In this document: positions 1 to 8,801 of the stretch, one piece after another
Numbering within the stretch: the first letter of the stretch is position 1
How the letters are laid out: every line of letters begins with the position of its first letter
Position numbers and translations under genes: made by a program
Notes under the pieces: model-generated
What the model was told of the DNA's origin: nothing
The model's database searches: none
Seen by the model: the letters and a program-made list of their open reading frames with translations, nothing else
NCBI GenBank assembly: GCA_900556845.1
Contig: USQO01000004.1
Coordinates: forward strand, 1-58,694
Length of the DNA: 58,694 nt
Reading direction: 5' to 3'
From: an uncultured Bacteroides sp.
GTDB taxonomy: Bacteria > Bacteroidota > Bacteroidia > Bacteroidales > Bacteroidaceae

Positions 1-46
1 AGATAGGCTCCGGTCTCGTGGGCTCGGAGATGTGTATAAGAGACAG
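1..46 (+). other. Untrimmed Illumina Nextera i7 adapter (artefact)
   Basis: Bases 13-46 are the Nextera read-2 transposase adapter, ending in the 19-base mosaic end at 28-46. Bases 5-12 read AGGCTCCG, which fits an i7 index (complement CGGAGCCT, the index I recall as N720), and bases 1-4 (AGAT) are the tail of the flow-cell primer. The same 46 bases recur inverted at the other end of the contig. This is library sequence, not genome. Confidence 0.98.
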
Positions 47-68
47 GTATTAATAGTATTATTAGAGA

Positions 69-1166
69 TTAATTATTTTCTACTCCAAATTTATAGATGG
101 TAACCTGATGATAGGTTTCTCCTGGCTTTAAGGTTGCCTGAGGGAAATGTCCTTTATTGGGGGTATCTGGGAAATGCTGAGCTTCGAAGCAAATAGCACT
201 TCTAGCAGGGAAAGTAGCTCCGTGAGCTCCTGCAAAACCATTATGCCAGTTGGCTGTATACAATTGGATACCTGGTTCTGTTGTATATACTTCCATGCTT
301 CTTCCACTTTTGGGTTCTACACATTTTGCAGCAAAACTCAGTGTTCCACTTTCGCACTTGTTCAATACATAGCAATGGTCATATCCGGCTCCTAATTTAA
401 GTTGTTCGAAGTCGTCATTAATTCTTTCGCCAACGACATGTGGAGTACGGAAGTCCATTGGAGTTCCGTCTACTTTACAAATTTCACCAGTAGGAATGGA
501 TGTTTCATCCACTGGCGTATAGAAATCTGCATTAATGGTGACAATGTTATTTTCGACTGAAGCAGTAGGATTGGCTATTCCTGAAAGGCTGAAAAAGGCA
601 TGGTGTGTAAGATTACACAATGTTTTTTTATCAGTTACTGCTGTATAAGTGATGATAAATTCGTTTTGATTTGTCAGTGTGTAAGTAACGGTGACATCCA
701 GATTTCCTGGAAATCCTTCTTCTCCGTCTACGGAAAGATAGTGTAAACGTGCACTTTGTTTGCTGGTTTGTTCGGTGTCCCAAACTTGTGCATGGAAGCC
801 GTGCGGGCCACCGTGTAATGAATTAGGACCGTTATTGATAGTTAGTGAATATTCTTCATTGTCCAGCATGAATTTTCCTTTTGCAATGCGGTTGCCATAT
901 CTGCCAACCAGTGTACTAAGAAAAGGCTCATGGCTGTTGATAACATTTTCAATGCAGTCATGTCCTTGAACAACGTTACCCATATTGCCGTTTTTATCAG
1001 GCATCATGATAGCTAATAATGCTCCACCATAATTTGTAAATGCAACTTCGGCTCCGTTATCATTTTTAAGAATAAACAAGTCGGTTTGTTTTCCGTTAAT
1101 TTCTCTTTGGAAATCAGAGCGTTTTAGCTCGCAGATATTTTCTTCGTTTGTAATTGTGTTATTCAT
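69..1166 (-). CDS. galM: Aldose 1-epimerase (galactose mutarotase)
   Basis: The 365-residue product interconverts alpha and beta anomers of galactose or glucose and so feeds the Leloir pathway. It has the mutarotase layout: GRYGNRI near residues 88-94, HGG at 118-120, NLTHHAFF at 186-193 with the likely catalytic acid His188, and FEAQHFPD at 327-334 with the likely base Glu328. I chose the ATG at 1166. An upstream in-frame ATG at 1289 would add 41 residues resembling no mutarotase N-terminus and would overlap folC. There is no signal peptide, so it should be cytoplasmic, unlike many secreted Bacteroides mutarotases. The gene lies 91 bp downstream of folC on the same strand. Confidence 0.93.
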   Translation of the reverse strand: MNNTITNEENICELKRSDFQREINGKQTDLFILKNDNGAEVAFTNYGGALLAIMMPDKNGNMGNVVQGHDCIENVINSHEPFLSTLVGRYGNRIAKGKFMLDNEEYSLTINNGPNSLHGGPHGFHAQVWDTEQTSKQSARLHYLSVDGEEGFPGNLDVTVTYTLTNQNEFIITYTAVTDKKTLCNLTHHAFFSLSGIANPTASVENNIVTINADFYTPVDETSIPTGEICKVDGTPMDFRTPHVVGERINDDFEQLKLGAGYDHCYVLNKCESGTLSFAAKCVEPKSGRSMEVYTTEPGIQLYTANWHNGFAGAHGATFPARSAICFEAQHFPDTPNKGHFPQATLKPGETYHQVTIYKFGVENN

Positions 1167-1257
1167 GATATAAAATCTTTTTATTTGCAAGGTATAAATG
1201 TTATGCAAATAAAAAGATTTTATTCGGTTTTCACAAGCAAATCCTTGTAAAAGAAAA

Positions 1258-2547
1258 TCATTTTGAATAAAAAGTGAGCAAGTCGGCAACTATAAAGCTG
1301 CTTCCTCCTATAAATATTAGGTCGTCTTTATCTGCTCTATCTTTTGCTGTTTCTAAGGCGGTTTGGACGTTATCATAATAACTTCCTCGTAGGTTGGCTG
1401 CGTGAGCTTTTTGAGCCATCTTTTCGGCAGGAAGCGCACGCTTTACACTTGCTTGTGTGAAATAATAGTAAGCATTCTTGGGTAGTAAAGACAATACTCC
1501 ACTTATATCCTTGTCATTGACCATGCCTATTACGATATGTAAATGTTTGTAAGTCTCATGTTTTAATTGTTCTACGATGTAAGATATACCACCAACGTTA
1601 TGCCCTGTATCGCAGATTACTTTTGGAGAAGTTTCTATGGTTTGCCAGCGTCCCATTAAGCCGGTAAGTTTGCAAACATTTGCGAATCCGTTTCTGATGT
1701 CTTGTTCGGTTATCGTATATCCGATTTGTTTTAATTGTCGGACAGCAGTGAGAATGGTGTTTGTATTTTTAATTTGATATAAGCCTCCCAGCTCACCTTT
1801 TAAGTCTGCATAGTCTTTAGTTTGATATATACGATATCCATCAGTGCTTGTTTTCCAGTCTTCTACAAGAGACTCGTCTTCTGCAAAAGTAATAGGAGTA
1901 TGGGTTTCAGCGGCTTTATTCTTGAATACAGTCCGGGTTTCTGTTGAAGTTTCGCCAATAACAACTGGAATACCAGGTTTGATAATTCCGGCTTTTTCCT
2001 TTGCAATCTTTTCTAATGTGTTTCCCAGAAATTGTGTGTGGTCGAAACTTATGTTAGTTATAATACACATATCTGGCGTAATGATATTAGTACAATCCAG
2101 TCTACCGCCCAGTCCGACTTCAATAATAGCTACGTCTACATGTTGTTCAGCAAAGTATTTGAAAGCCATAGCCGTAGTCAGCTCAAAGAAAGACGGATGG
2201 AGTGGCTCAAAAAAAGAACGGTTTTCTTCGACAAATGAGGTGACATAGTCTTTAGGAATAGGGGTTCCATTTACTCGGATTCTTTCTCGGAAGTCAACCA
2301 GATGTGGAGACGTATATAATCCGGTTTTATAGCCAGCTGATTGTAAAATTGCAGCTAATGTATGTGAGCAAGATCCTTTTCCATTAGTTCCTGCTATGTG
2401 TATGGTTTTGAATTGTTTATGCGGATGTCCGAAATGTTTGTCTAATTCATAGGTGTTTTCTAACCCTTCTTTGTAAGCATCTTTACCTACATTTTGAAAC
2501 AGGGGAGTACTCGTATAGAGGTAATGTAAAGTTTCTTCGTATGTCAT
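1258..2547 (-). CDS. folC: Bifunctional folylpolyglutamate / dihydrofolate synthase
   Basis: This 429-residue Mur-ligase-family enzyme adds glutamate to dihydropteroate or tetrahydrofolate using ATP. The P-loop GTNGKGS is at residues 53-59, followed by a conserved SPHL stretch. The Mg-binding EVGLGGRLDCTN segment lies around 142-153 and a DTGHNVGG segment is in the C-terminal half. The length matches the family. The gene is divergent from the oxidoreductase at 2642 across a 94-bp AT-rich spacer, and galM follows on the same strand. Whether it also carries dihydrofolate synthase activity is inferred from the usual single bacterial FolC. Confidence 0.93.
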   Translation of the reverse strand: MTYEETLHYLYTSTPLFQNVGKDAYKEGLENTYELDKHFGHPHKQFKTIHIAGTNGKGSCSHTLAAILQSAGYKTGLYTSPHLVDFRERIRVNGTPIPKDYVTSFVEENRSFFEPLHPSFFELTTAMAFKYFAEQHVDVAIIEVGLGGRLDCTNIITPDMCIITNISFDHTQFLGNTLEKIAKEKAGIIKPGIPVVIGETSTETRTVFKNKAAETHTPITFAEDESLVEDWKTSTDGYRIYQTKDYADLKGELGGLYQIKNTNTILTAVRQLKQIGYTITEQDIRNGFANVCKLTGLMGRWQTIETSPKVICDTGHNVGGISYIVEQLKHETYKHLHIVIGMVNDKDISGVLSLLPKNAYYYFTQASVKRALPAEKMAQKAHAANLRGSYYDNVQTALETAKDRADKDDLIFIGGSSFIVADLLTFYSK

Positions 2548-2609
2548 TTTTATTGAGTTTATTTTAATGCAAATATCCGTAATTATTTTACAAGTTGTAC
2601 TTTTTTCTA

Positions 2610-2617
2610 TAGATTTG
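2610..2617 (+). promoter_or_regulatory. Candidate Bacteroidales -7 box TAGATTTG
   Basis: The sequence matches the Bacteroides primary-sigma -7 consensus TAnnTTTG and lies 24 bp before the ATG at 2642. No -33 TTTG is found at 19-21 bp spacing, so this is tentative. Confidence 0.35.
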
Positions 2618-2641
2618 TGTTGATAAAAGAAGAAATACTTG

Positions 2642-3784
2642 ATGAAGACAATTAAGACTGTTTTAATTGGAGCGGGTTATAGAGGGATGCGTTTATACCA
2701 TCTTATGCAGGCTATACCTCAATTTAATGTTGTAGCTGTATTCGACCCATGTTGTACTCCTGAAATAGATCCTACAGTAGCTTGTTATGGACAGGATGCT
2801 TCTGCTTATTTGACAATGCTGGATGAATGTAAACCTCAGTTGGTAGTTATTGCTTCACCCTGGCAGTTTCATATCGAGCAGACTTGTCAGTGTCTGCAGC
2901 GGGGATGTCATGTAGCTTTGGAAATTAAAGGTGGCTTCTCTTTGGGCGAATATCAGCAGGCTATTGAAATAGCTCATCAAAAAAACTTACATTTATTTCC
3001 ATTAGAGAATACTGTTTTCATGCGTGAGAACATGGCATTGTATAATATGGTCAAGGAAGGCGTTTTAGGAGAGCTTGTGGCCATGCGTGGTGGATATCGA
3101 CATGATTTGCGTGATATGTTGATTGATGAAGCCGGAAACTGGGGAAACACCAAAAAGCCAGAGGGAATTTGGAGAAGTAAATTTTATCAGCATGAAAATG
3201 GGGATTTGTATCCCACTCATGGATTAGCTCCCTTGTGTTTGGCTGCTGGTATTAATAGAGATGATTATATGGTCGAATTGATGTCTTTCTCATCGCGTGC
3301 TTGTGGACTGAAGCATTTTATCCGTGGAAAAGGAGGAGATGATTCAGTTAATGTTGCTATGGGGGATATTGTTGTGACACAGTTGAAATCGGCTAAAGGG
3401 ATACTTTTTACACTGACGCACGATACTACCTTACCTCGTCCTAAAAGTCTGGATTTTGAGATTCAGGGGACTAAAGGTATTTGGAGAGGAGAATTCCGTA
3501 AAATCTATATTGAAGGGTTAAGTCCTTACGAAGAATGGGAAGACGATTTCAGTTATATTCAACGTTTTGAACATGATTTCTGGAAAAGATGGGGTAAACT
3601 TGCCTTGAAACATGATACACATCATAACGGTATGGATTATATCATGCTTCGAGCTTTGGTTGCAAACTTGCTTGATGAGGCTGTATATCCAATTCTTCCA
3701 GAAGATTTGGCTTTGTGGACTTCTGTCACTCCCTATTCTAAATTATCCATTTCACAAGGACGGGTAGTTAAGATGAGAGAGTGA
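2642..3784 (+). CDS. Gfo/Idh/MocA family oxidoreductase
   Basis: The 380-residue product has the family's N-terminal Rossmann motif (VLIGAGYRG, residues 7-15) and a C-terminal alpha/beta domain. The usual EKP catalytic motif seems replaced by EIKGG (in VALEIKGGFS), and HGLAPLCLAAG lies where the family often has its conserved histidine. Such enzymes oxidise or reduce sugars, inositols or sugar derivatives with NAD(P). The substrate cannot be told from sequence. There is no signal peptide, unlike the Tat-exported GH109-type relatives common in Bacteroides. I start at ATG 2642 rather than the TTG just before it. It ends 12 bp from the convergent gene at 3797. Confidence 0.88.
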   Translation: MKTIKTVLIGAGYRGMRLYHLMQAIPQFNVVAVFDPCCTPEIDPTVACYGQDASAYLTMLDECKPQLVVIASPWQFHIEQTCQCLQRGCHVALEIKGGFSLGEYQQAIEIAHQKNLHLFPLENTVFMRENMALYNMVKEGVLGELVAMRGGYRHDLRDMLIDEAGNWGNTKKPEGIWRSKFYQHENGDLYPTHGLAPLCLAAGINRDDYMVELMSFSSRACGLKHFIRGKGGDDSVNVAMGDIVVTQLKSAKGILFTLTHDTTLPRPKSLDFEIQGTKGIWRGEFRKIYIEGLSPYEEWEDDFSYIQRFEHDFWKRWGKLALKHDTHHNGMDYIMLRALVANLLDEAVYPILPEDLALWTSVTPYSKLSISQGRVVKMRE

Positions 3785-3796
3785 AGAACATTTATT

Positions 3797-4450
3797 TTAC
3801 CACCAATAACCATATGCTGGTCCTTTTCTGCCTTCTACACCTACACTGATAGAGGCACTTTCATTTAGTTTGAAGTTAATCATTCCGCCAATACGGTCGC
3901 TGTTAAAATATGCAGGTGCAGGGTACATAATCCCTTTTTTAGGAGTAAGCGATTTGTTTCCATATGCATAAATGCTGATTCGGTCTGTCAGCCGATATGC
4001 TGCCACACCCGAAATACCTACTTCCTTATAACTAAGAAATCCCCAGTCCATGTTGTGGGCATAGATACCTCCGGCAATACTTAAGCGGTTGTTTACAGGT
4101 ACTGCATACATAAAAGCTGCATCCTGGCCAAATCCGACTCCTGAAGGCATCCACTTTCCAAATCCTACGCTTAAACTCATACCTAAGGATGCATTAAATC
4201 CTTTATGAAGCTCCCAGGTCGAATATCCATAATCGAATGGAGAGAGGCCATACATGCTGAAAGGAGCAGCTGAGTAGGTAGGTGTAACAGGGAATGGTGC
4301 AATAAGCTTCATATCTGTGGAATCTGCTTTTTCGGCAGGAAGAATTGACAAGCTGTCCTCTTGAAGGGAGTTAATTTGGGCTTTTGCTATCGTAGGAATT
4401 AATAAGCATATCAATAAAGTGGCTTGAATTATTTTTTTTATAGTATCCAT
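3797..4450 (-). CDS. Small secreted protein, probably envelope-associated
   Basis: I do not recognise a named family. The 217-residue product begins with a signal peptide (about residues 1-24, cleaved near AKAQ), then a short polar stretch, then a region rich in Gly, Tyr and alternating hydrophobics (for example SLSVGFGKWMPSGVGFGQ). The closing strand-like segment ends in aromatic residues (AYGYWW). That pattern suggests a small outer-membrane beta-barrel or a periplasmic beta protein. The first ATG is at 4456 but the one at 4450 gives a cleaner signal peptide. It is a lone gene facing the oxidoreductase at 2642. Confidence 0.7.
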   Translation of the reverse strand: MDTIKKIIQATLLICLLIPTIAKAQINSLQEDSLSILPAEKADSTDMKLIAPFPVTPTYSAAPFSMYGLSPFDYGYSTWELHKGFNASLGMSLSVGFGKWMPSGVGFGQDAAFMYAVPVNNRLSIAGGIYAHNMDWGFLSYKEVGISGVAAYRLTDRISIYAYGNKSLTPKKGIMYPAPAYFNSDRIGGMINFKLNESASISVGVEGRKGPAYGYWW

Positions 4451-4558
4451 AGGCATAACTTTTGTATCAAAGTTATGGATTTTCTTTTTATTTAATGAAG
4501 TAAATCTTCTTATTTTAGGATTGTTTTATGATTGTAAACGCTTGAATACTATGGATAT

Positions 4559-4589
4559 AAAAAAGGTGAGCCATATGGTTCACCTTTTT
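4559..4589 (-). terminator. Intrinsic terminator after dnaJ
   Basis: An inverted repeat with about 13-bp arms (AAAAAGGTGA paired with TCACCTTTTT, one G-U pair) and a short loop begins 8 bp past the dnaJ stop. It has A and T runs on both sides, so it could stop transcription in both directions. Confidence 0.85.
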
Positions 4590-4596
4590 GATTGTA

Positions 4597-5763
4597 TCAG
4601 TCAAACATGTTTCTGAATTTTTTGAAAATCTTTTCTTTCAAACTCATGTTCGGTTTGAAGTTTTCAGATTCCTTCCATTTTTCCATGTCTTGTTTTTCTT
4701 CTTTGCTCAATGTTTCTGGAATATAGACACTTACATTGACCAGCAAATCTCCTGTACCTGTAGAATAACCATAACTGTTAATGTTAGGCAATCCTTTTCC
4801 TCTTAGGCGCAACACTTTTCCCGGTTGCGTACCTGGTTCAATTTTAATCTTAGCTTTGCCGTCGATTGTCGGGATTTCAACTGTACCTCCCAATGTAGCT
4901 GCAGGAATGCTCAAAAGTAAGTTGTATATCAAATCACTTTCATCGCGAATCAGTTCCGGATGCTTTTCCTCCTCAATTTGTACGAGCAAATCACCGGCAA
5001 CACCATTACGTTTTCCAGCATTACCTTTGCCGTTAACAGTCAATTGCATACCTTCTGCAACACCTGCAGGGATTTTTACAGTTACGACTTCTTCACCGTA
5101 GACGATACCTTCGCCACCACATTCCTTACACTTATTCTTGATAATCTTTCCTTCACCGTTACACTGAGGGCAAACAGTTTGGGTTTGCATCATTCCAAAA
5201 ATACTTTGCTGAGTGCGGGTTACACTTCCGGTTCCATGACAAGTCGGACATGTTTCTGTGCCTCCGTTACCTTCAGCACCAGAGCCATGGCAGTGTGAAC
5301 ATGGAACGTATTTTTTCAGTTTGAATTTCTTTTCAACGCCGGTTGAAATATCTTTCAGGCTTAATTTAACTTTAACACGCAAGTCGGAACCGCGGAACTT
5401 ACGCTGGCGTGGCTGACCACCGCCAAAGCCTCCAAATCCACTGTGGCCTCCGAAAATATCTCCAAACATAGAGAAGATATCATCCATAGACATACCCTGT
5501 CCGCTGAATCCGCCAAAACCGCCTGCTCCTGCAGCTCCATCTACACCGGCATGTCCAAACTGGTCGTAGCGAGCACGTTTGTCAGGGTTACTCAGTACTT
5601 CGTAAGCTTCTGCTGCTTCTTTAAACTTTTCTTCAGCTTCTTTATCACCAGGGTTTTTGTCCGGGTGATATTGAATTGCTTTTTTTCGGTATGCCTTTTT
5701 TATTTCATCGGCTGAGGCACTTTTGTCAACTCCCAGCACTTCATAATAATCTCTCTTTGCCAT
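4597..5763 (-). CDS. dnaJ: Chaperone protein DnaJ (Hsp40)
   Basis: This DnaK co-chaperone stimulates ATP hydrolysis and delivers unfolded clients. The 388 residues show the full type-I layout. The J domain (1-70) has HPD at 33-35 and a Gly/Phe-rich linker follows at about 75-120. Four zinc-binding CxxCxGxG repeats lie between residues 155 and 219 (CSHCHGSG, CPTCHGTG, CPQCNGEG, CKECGGEG), followed by the C-terminal substrate and dimerisation domains. It sits 15 bp after grpE on the same strand and should share its transcript. dnaK is not in the window. Confidence 0.97.
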   Translation of the reverse strand: MAKRDYYEVLGVDKSASADEIKKAYRKKAIQYHPDKNPGDKEAEEKFKEAAEAYEVLSNPDKRARYDQFGHAGVDGAAGAGGFGGFSGQGMSMDDIFSMFGDIFGGHSGFGGFGGGQPRQRKFRGSDLRVKVKLSLKDISTGVEKKFKLKKYVPCSHCHGSGAEGNGGTETCPTCHGTGSVTRTQQSIFGMMQTQTVCPQCNGEGKIIKNKCKECGGEGIVYGEEVVTVKIPAGVAEGMQLTVNGKGNAGKRNGVAGDLLVQIEEEKHPELIRDESDLIYNLLLSIPAATLGGTVEIPTIDGKAKIKIEPGTQPGKVLRLRGKGLPNINSYGYSTGTGDLLVNVSVYIPETLSKEEKQDMEKWKESENFKPNMSLKEKIFKKFRNMFD

Positions 5764-5778
5764 ATTCCTTACGCTTAA

Positions 5779-6381
5779 TCACTGTGCAACCACTACTTTT
5801 GCATGTCTGATTACTTTGTCATTCAGTTTATATCCTGTTTGTACACAGTCCAAAACTTTACCTTTTTGAGTTTCTTCGGGGGCTGGTACCAATGCAATTG
5901 CTTCATGGAAATCAGTGTCAAAAGACTCACCTACAGGTTCCATTTTTTGCAAACCTTCCTGCGACAGAGTTTTAAGGAATTTCTGGTGTATTAAGTCTAT
6001 TCCGTCGTACATAGCCTGAATATCATCCAACTTTTTCATATTGGCCAAAGCACGTTCCAAATCATCCAATATAGGAAGAATAGCAGAGATAGCTTTCTCT
6101 CCGCCATTTTTAATAAGTTCTGCTTTTTCTTTCAAGGTACGTTTACGGTAGTTGTCAAACTCAGCTGATAGACGCAGGTATTTATCTTTCTGGTCTTCTA
6201 TTGTTTGCTGGGCTTCTTCAAGCTGCTTTTGCAATTTATCTTCTTCACTAAGCTCTTTTTCTTCTTGAGTAGCCTGCTCTTCTGAAGTTTGTTCTGCTGT
6301 TTTGTTTTCAGCAGTTTCTTCTGCCTGCTGGTCCTTCAAAATTTCTTCCTCTTGTAGATTTTGGTTTTCTGTTGTATTCAT
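5779..6381 (-). CDS. grpE: Nucleotide exchange factor GrpE
   Basis: GrpE releases ADP from DnaK. The 200-residue product has an acidic, Glu/Gln-rich N-terminal tail of about 55 residues, a long coiled-coil helix (about 60-100, including KDKYLRLSAEFDNYRKR) and the compact C-terminal beta domain ending GYKLNDKVIRHAKVVVAQ. It is the first gene of a grpE-dnaJ pair. Its leader carries a sigma-54-like -24/-12 element and no obvious CIRCE/HrcA operator. Confidence 0.96.
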   Translation of the reverse strand: MNTTENQNLQEEEILKDQQAEETAENKTAEQTSEEQATQEEKELSEEDKLQKQLEEAQQTIEDQKDKYLRLSAEFDNYRKRTLKEKAELIKNGGEKAISAILPILDDLERALANMKKLDDIQAMYDGIDLIHQKFLKTLSQEGLQKMEPVGESFDTDFHEAIALVPAPEETQKGKVLDCVQTGYKLNDKVIRHAKVVVAQ

Positions 6382-6444
6382 ATGGTTATTTTTTTTATTC
6401 TAAAATGAAAATAAAGATGCTTTCTGATGAAGCTAATTATATTA

Positions 6445-6461
6445 CAGCAAATAGTGTGCCT
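6445..6461 (-). promoter_or_regulatory. Sigma-54-like -24/-12 element upstream of grpE
   Basis: On the minus strand the sequence reads AGGCACACTATTTGCTG: GGCAC at 6456-6460 and TTGC at 6447-6450. Exactly 10 bases separate the GG and GC doublets, as sigma-54 requires. The predicted start is about 55 bases before the grpE ATG. The first base of the -24 box differs from consensus (A for T). No primary-sigma box stands out in this leader. Confidence 0.5.
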
Positions 6462-6505
6462 TTATACCTTATTTTGTAGAAAATAATAAGTAAAAGGGGA
6501 AAAAG

Positions 6506-6518
6506 TGACACTATGGCA
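6506..6518. promoter_or_regulatory. TGACA-N3-TGGCA motif, possible activator site for grpE-dnaJ
   Basis: Two TGNCA elements are spaced three bases apart, centred 64-65 bp upstream of the -12 position of the grpE sigma-54-like element. That is a typical distance for an enhancer-binding protein. It lies 6 bp beyond the stop of the upstream radical SAM gene. Function is inferred only from position and symmetry. Confidence 0.3.
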
Positions 6519-6523
6519 GACTT

Positions 6524-8344
6524 TTACGGACGTTTTCCGTAAAGTTTGTCAATTAAGTCATTTCTGCCTATTTTGCGCAGCTCATTAATAATGTTCTTCC
6601 GTTCCTCAGGCTTATACCAGAAAAAGAACATTCGTTGAGCCAACTTCTGCTTAGGCGTTTTTGCAGAATATACCGGTTCTAATGTATAAGGATGATAACC
6701 AGTATACCAAGCTTCGGTCGCTACTGTCATGGGAGTAGGAGTGAAGTCCTGAACCTGCTCCAGATGAAAATCCAGTTTTTTTGTAATAACTGCCAACTCT
6801 GCCATATCTCCTTCCGTACAACCCGGGTGGCTGCTTATAAAGTAAGGGATGATTTGCTGTCTCATATTATGCGCCTTGTTCAGTTGGTCAAATATCTTTT
6901 TGAATTGATAGAACTGCTCAAAAGGAGGTTTACGCATCATATATAAAACATGGTCGCTAGTATGTTCCGGTGCTACCTTTAGTCTGCCACTCACATGCTT
7001 TAATATCAGTTCCTTAGTATATTCTTCCGTACTTTTGTTAATAGCAGGGTCCTTACTTTTATGCAACAGTAAGTCATACCTTACACCACTGCCGATAAAA
7101 CTCTTTTTTATACCCGGCAATGCATCAACAGCATGATAGATATCCAGTAAAGGCCGGTGATCGGTATTTAAGTTCGGACAAACTTTAGGATGGATACAAG
7201 ACGGGCGTTTGCATTTGCTGCATAATTTTGTATCATTTCCTTTCATCATATACATATTGGCCGATGGACCTCCCAAATCGCTGAGGTATCCTTTGAAATC
7301 AGGCATTTCTGTTATGGCCTTTACTTCCTTCAGGATACTTTCTTTACTGCGGCTCACAATGAATTTTCCCTGGTGTGCCGAAATGGTACAAAACGCACAT
7401 CCGCCAAAACAGCCCCGATGAAGGTTGACGGAGAATTTAATCATATCGAATGCAGGGATACGCTTATTCTTATATTTAGGATGTGGCAGTCGTGTATACG
7501 GTAAATCAAACGACATATCCAGTTCACCCTGAGTCATGGGTGGGAAAGGAGGATTGACAACGACTGTTTGTTTGCCTACATCCTGTAAAATTCTGGCAGC
7601 TTGATATTTATTCGATTCTTCTTCAATATGCCTGAAGTTTTCTGCCTGTTTTTTCTTGTCTTTCAGGCAAGTTTCATGCGAATGTAACCAAAGGTCATCT
7701 TCATTTGACTTGAAAGAATCTTTTATTGTCATGTAGGCAGTCTGTGGTACATCCAGTGGTATTTCTGGCTTTTCAGACAACTTTTTACACAGTTCTGTAA
7801 TAGGTTTTTCTCCCATGCCATAAATCAGTAAGTCGGCTCCCGATTCAACCAAAATAGATGGTTTTACCTTATCTGCCCAATAGTCATAATGTGTCAGGCG
7901 GCGAAGAGAAGCCTCTATACCCCCTAGAATAATAGGCACATCCGGATACAATTCTTTCAATATACGTGTATAGACAATGCTGGGATACTCCGGACGCATG
8001 TCATGTCGTCCGTCCGGAGTATAAGCATCTTCGCTTCGCAAACGTTTGTTTGCAGTATACTTATTTACCATGCTGTCCATACATCCGGCAGAAACGCCGA
8101 AAAACAAACGTGGTTTGCCCAATTTCTTAAAATCTCTAAGGTCATCCCGCCAGTTAGGCTGGGGGATAATGGCTACTTTCAGTCCTTGAGATTCTAGCAA
8201 TCTGCCGATTACAGCTGCCCCAAATGAAGGATGGTCCACATAAGCATCGCCACTGAATAAGATGACATCCAGTTCATCCCATCCTCTCATCTCTACTTCC
8301 TTTTTGGTCGTAGGCAGCCAGTCTGTTAATTTAAATTCTTTCAA
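6524..8344 (-). CDS. YgiQ-family radical SAM protein
   Basis: The 606-residue product has the YgiQ layout. The N-terminal domain, of the B12-binding-like UPF0313 type, begins around residue 25 and contains FFGVSAGCMDSMVN and GGIEASLRR. The radical SAM core has cysteines C312, C316 and C319 in CFGGCAFC. The C-terminal domain follows. The substrate of YgiQ proteins is not established. The gene has its own leader, followed by an unknown 109-residue gene upstream and grpE downstream. No frameshift or missing motif is seen. Confidence 0.92.
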   Translation of the reverse strand: MKEFKLTDWLPTTKKEVEMRGWDELDVILFSGDAYVDHPSFGAAVIGRLLESQGLKVAIIPQPNWRDDLRDFKKLGKPRLFFGVSAGCMDSMVNKYTANKRLRSEDAYTPDGRHDMRPEYPSIVYTRILKELYPDVPIILGGIEASLRRLTHYDYWADKVKPSILVESGADLLIYGMGEKPITELCKKLSEKPEIPLDVPQTAYMTIKDSFKSNEDDLWLHSHETCLKDKKKQAENFRHIEEESNKYQAARILQDVGKQTVVVNPPFPPMTQGELDMSFDLPYTRLPHPKYKNKRIPAFDMIKFSVNLHRGCFGGCAFCTISAHQGKFIVSRSKESILKEVKAITEMPDFKGYLSDLGGPSANMYMMKGNDTKLCSKCKRPSCIHPKVCPNLNTDHRPLLDIYHAVDALPGIKKSFIGSGVRYDLLLHKSKDPAINKSTEEYTKELILKHVSGRLKVAPEHTSDHVLYMMRKPPFEQFYQFKKIFDQLNKAHNMRQQIIPYFISSHPGCTEGDMAELAVITKKLDFHLEQVQDFTPTPMTVATEAWYTGYHPYTLEPVYSAKTPKQKLAQRMFFFWYKPEERKNIINELRKIGRNDLIDKLYGKRP

Positions 8345-8399
8345 ATAGCATTGGTTTTATACCCGAAACCGGTTATTTCAAAGAATTGTTTTCCCTGTT

Positions 8400-8729
8400 T
8401 CAGGCTTGGTTTTCTATATCTTTTTCCTTATTCTCCTGTTCTTGTTCCCAGTCAACATACAATAAAATTAACTGGTGAAGTCCGAACGCTTTCATATTGT
8501 TATGGTAGATTACATCAATGCAAAGATCCAGTAACTCTTTGTTGTTTCCGTCTTGCGATGTAATCAATGATCTGATGTTTAGTTTTAGTTTATCCAACAC
8601 AGCCTCGTCAATGATACCATTGCTGTCTATCAAGTGTTGAAACAGAGCATATTTACGGATTGTTTGAAGGTTTTCTTCCGAAATTTCCATACTGCGTGTG
8701 CCCGAAGCATTTGTTTGTATTGTGTACAT
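8400..8729 (-). CDS. Conserved hypothetical protein, 109 aa
   Basis: I do not recognise this protein. It is soluble, acidic and mostly helical in composition, with no signal peptide or membrane segment. The C-terminus is strongly charged (DWEQEQENKEKDIENQA). A TAACTTTG -7 box 31 bp upstream and an ATG directly after an AT-rich leader support it as a real gene. It lies 55 bp upstream of the YgiQ-type gene on the same strand and may be cotranscribed with it. Confidence 0.65.
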   Translation of the reverse strand: MYTIQTNASGTRSMEISEENLQTIRKYALFQHLIDSNGIIDEAVLDKLKLNIRSLITSQDGNNKELLDLCIDVIYHNNMKAFGLHQLILLYVDWEQEQENKEKDIENQA

Positions 8730-8759
8730 AGTCTTTATTGTTTATAGGTTTACTATAAG

Positions 8760-8767
8760 CAAAGTTA
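8760..8767 (-). promoter_or_regulatory. Candidate -7 box TAACTTTG
   Basis: This matches TAnnTTTG on the minus strand, 31 bp before the ATG of the 109-residue gene. No clear -33 element is seen. Confidence 0.4.
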
Positions 8768-8801
8768 GACGTTTTTCCGGAATAACCTCTTTTTCGTATC
8801 A

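Noticed and set aside
1..46. 46-bp terminal inverted repeat suggesting a linear element or transposon
   Set aside because: The sequence is Nextera adapter with index, exactly mirrored at the other end.
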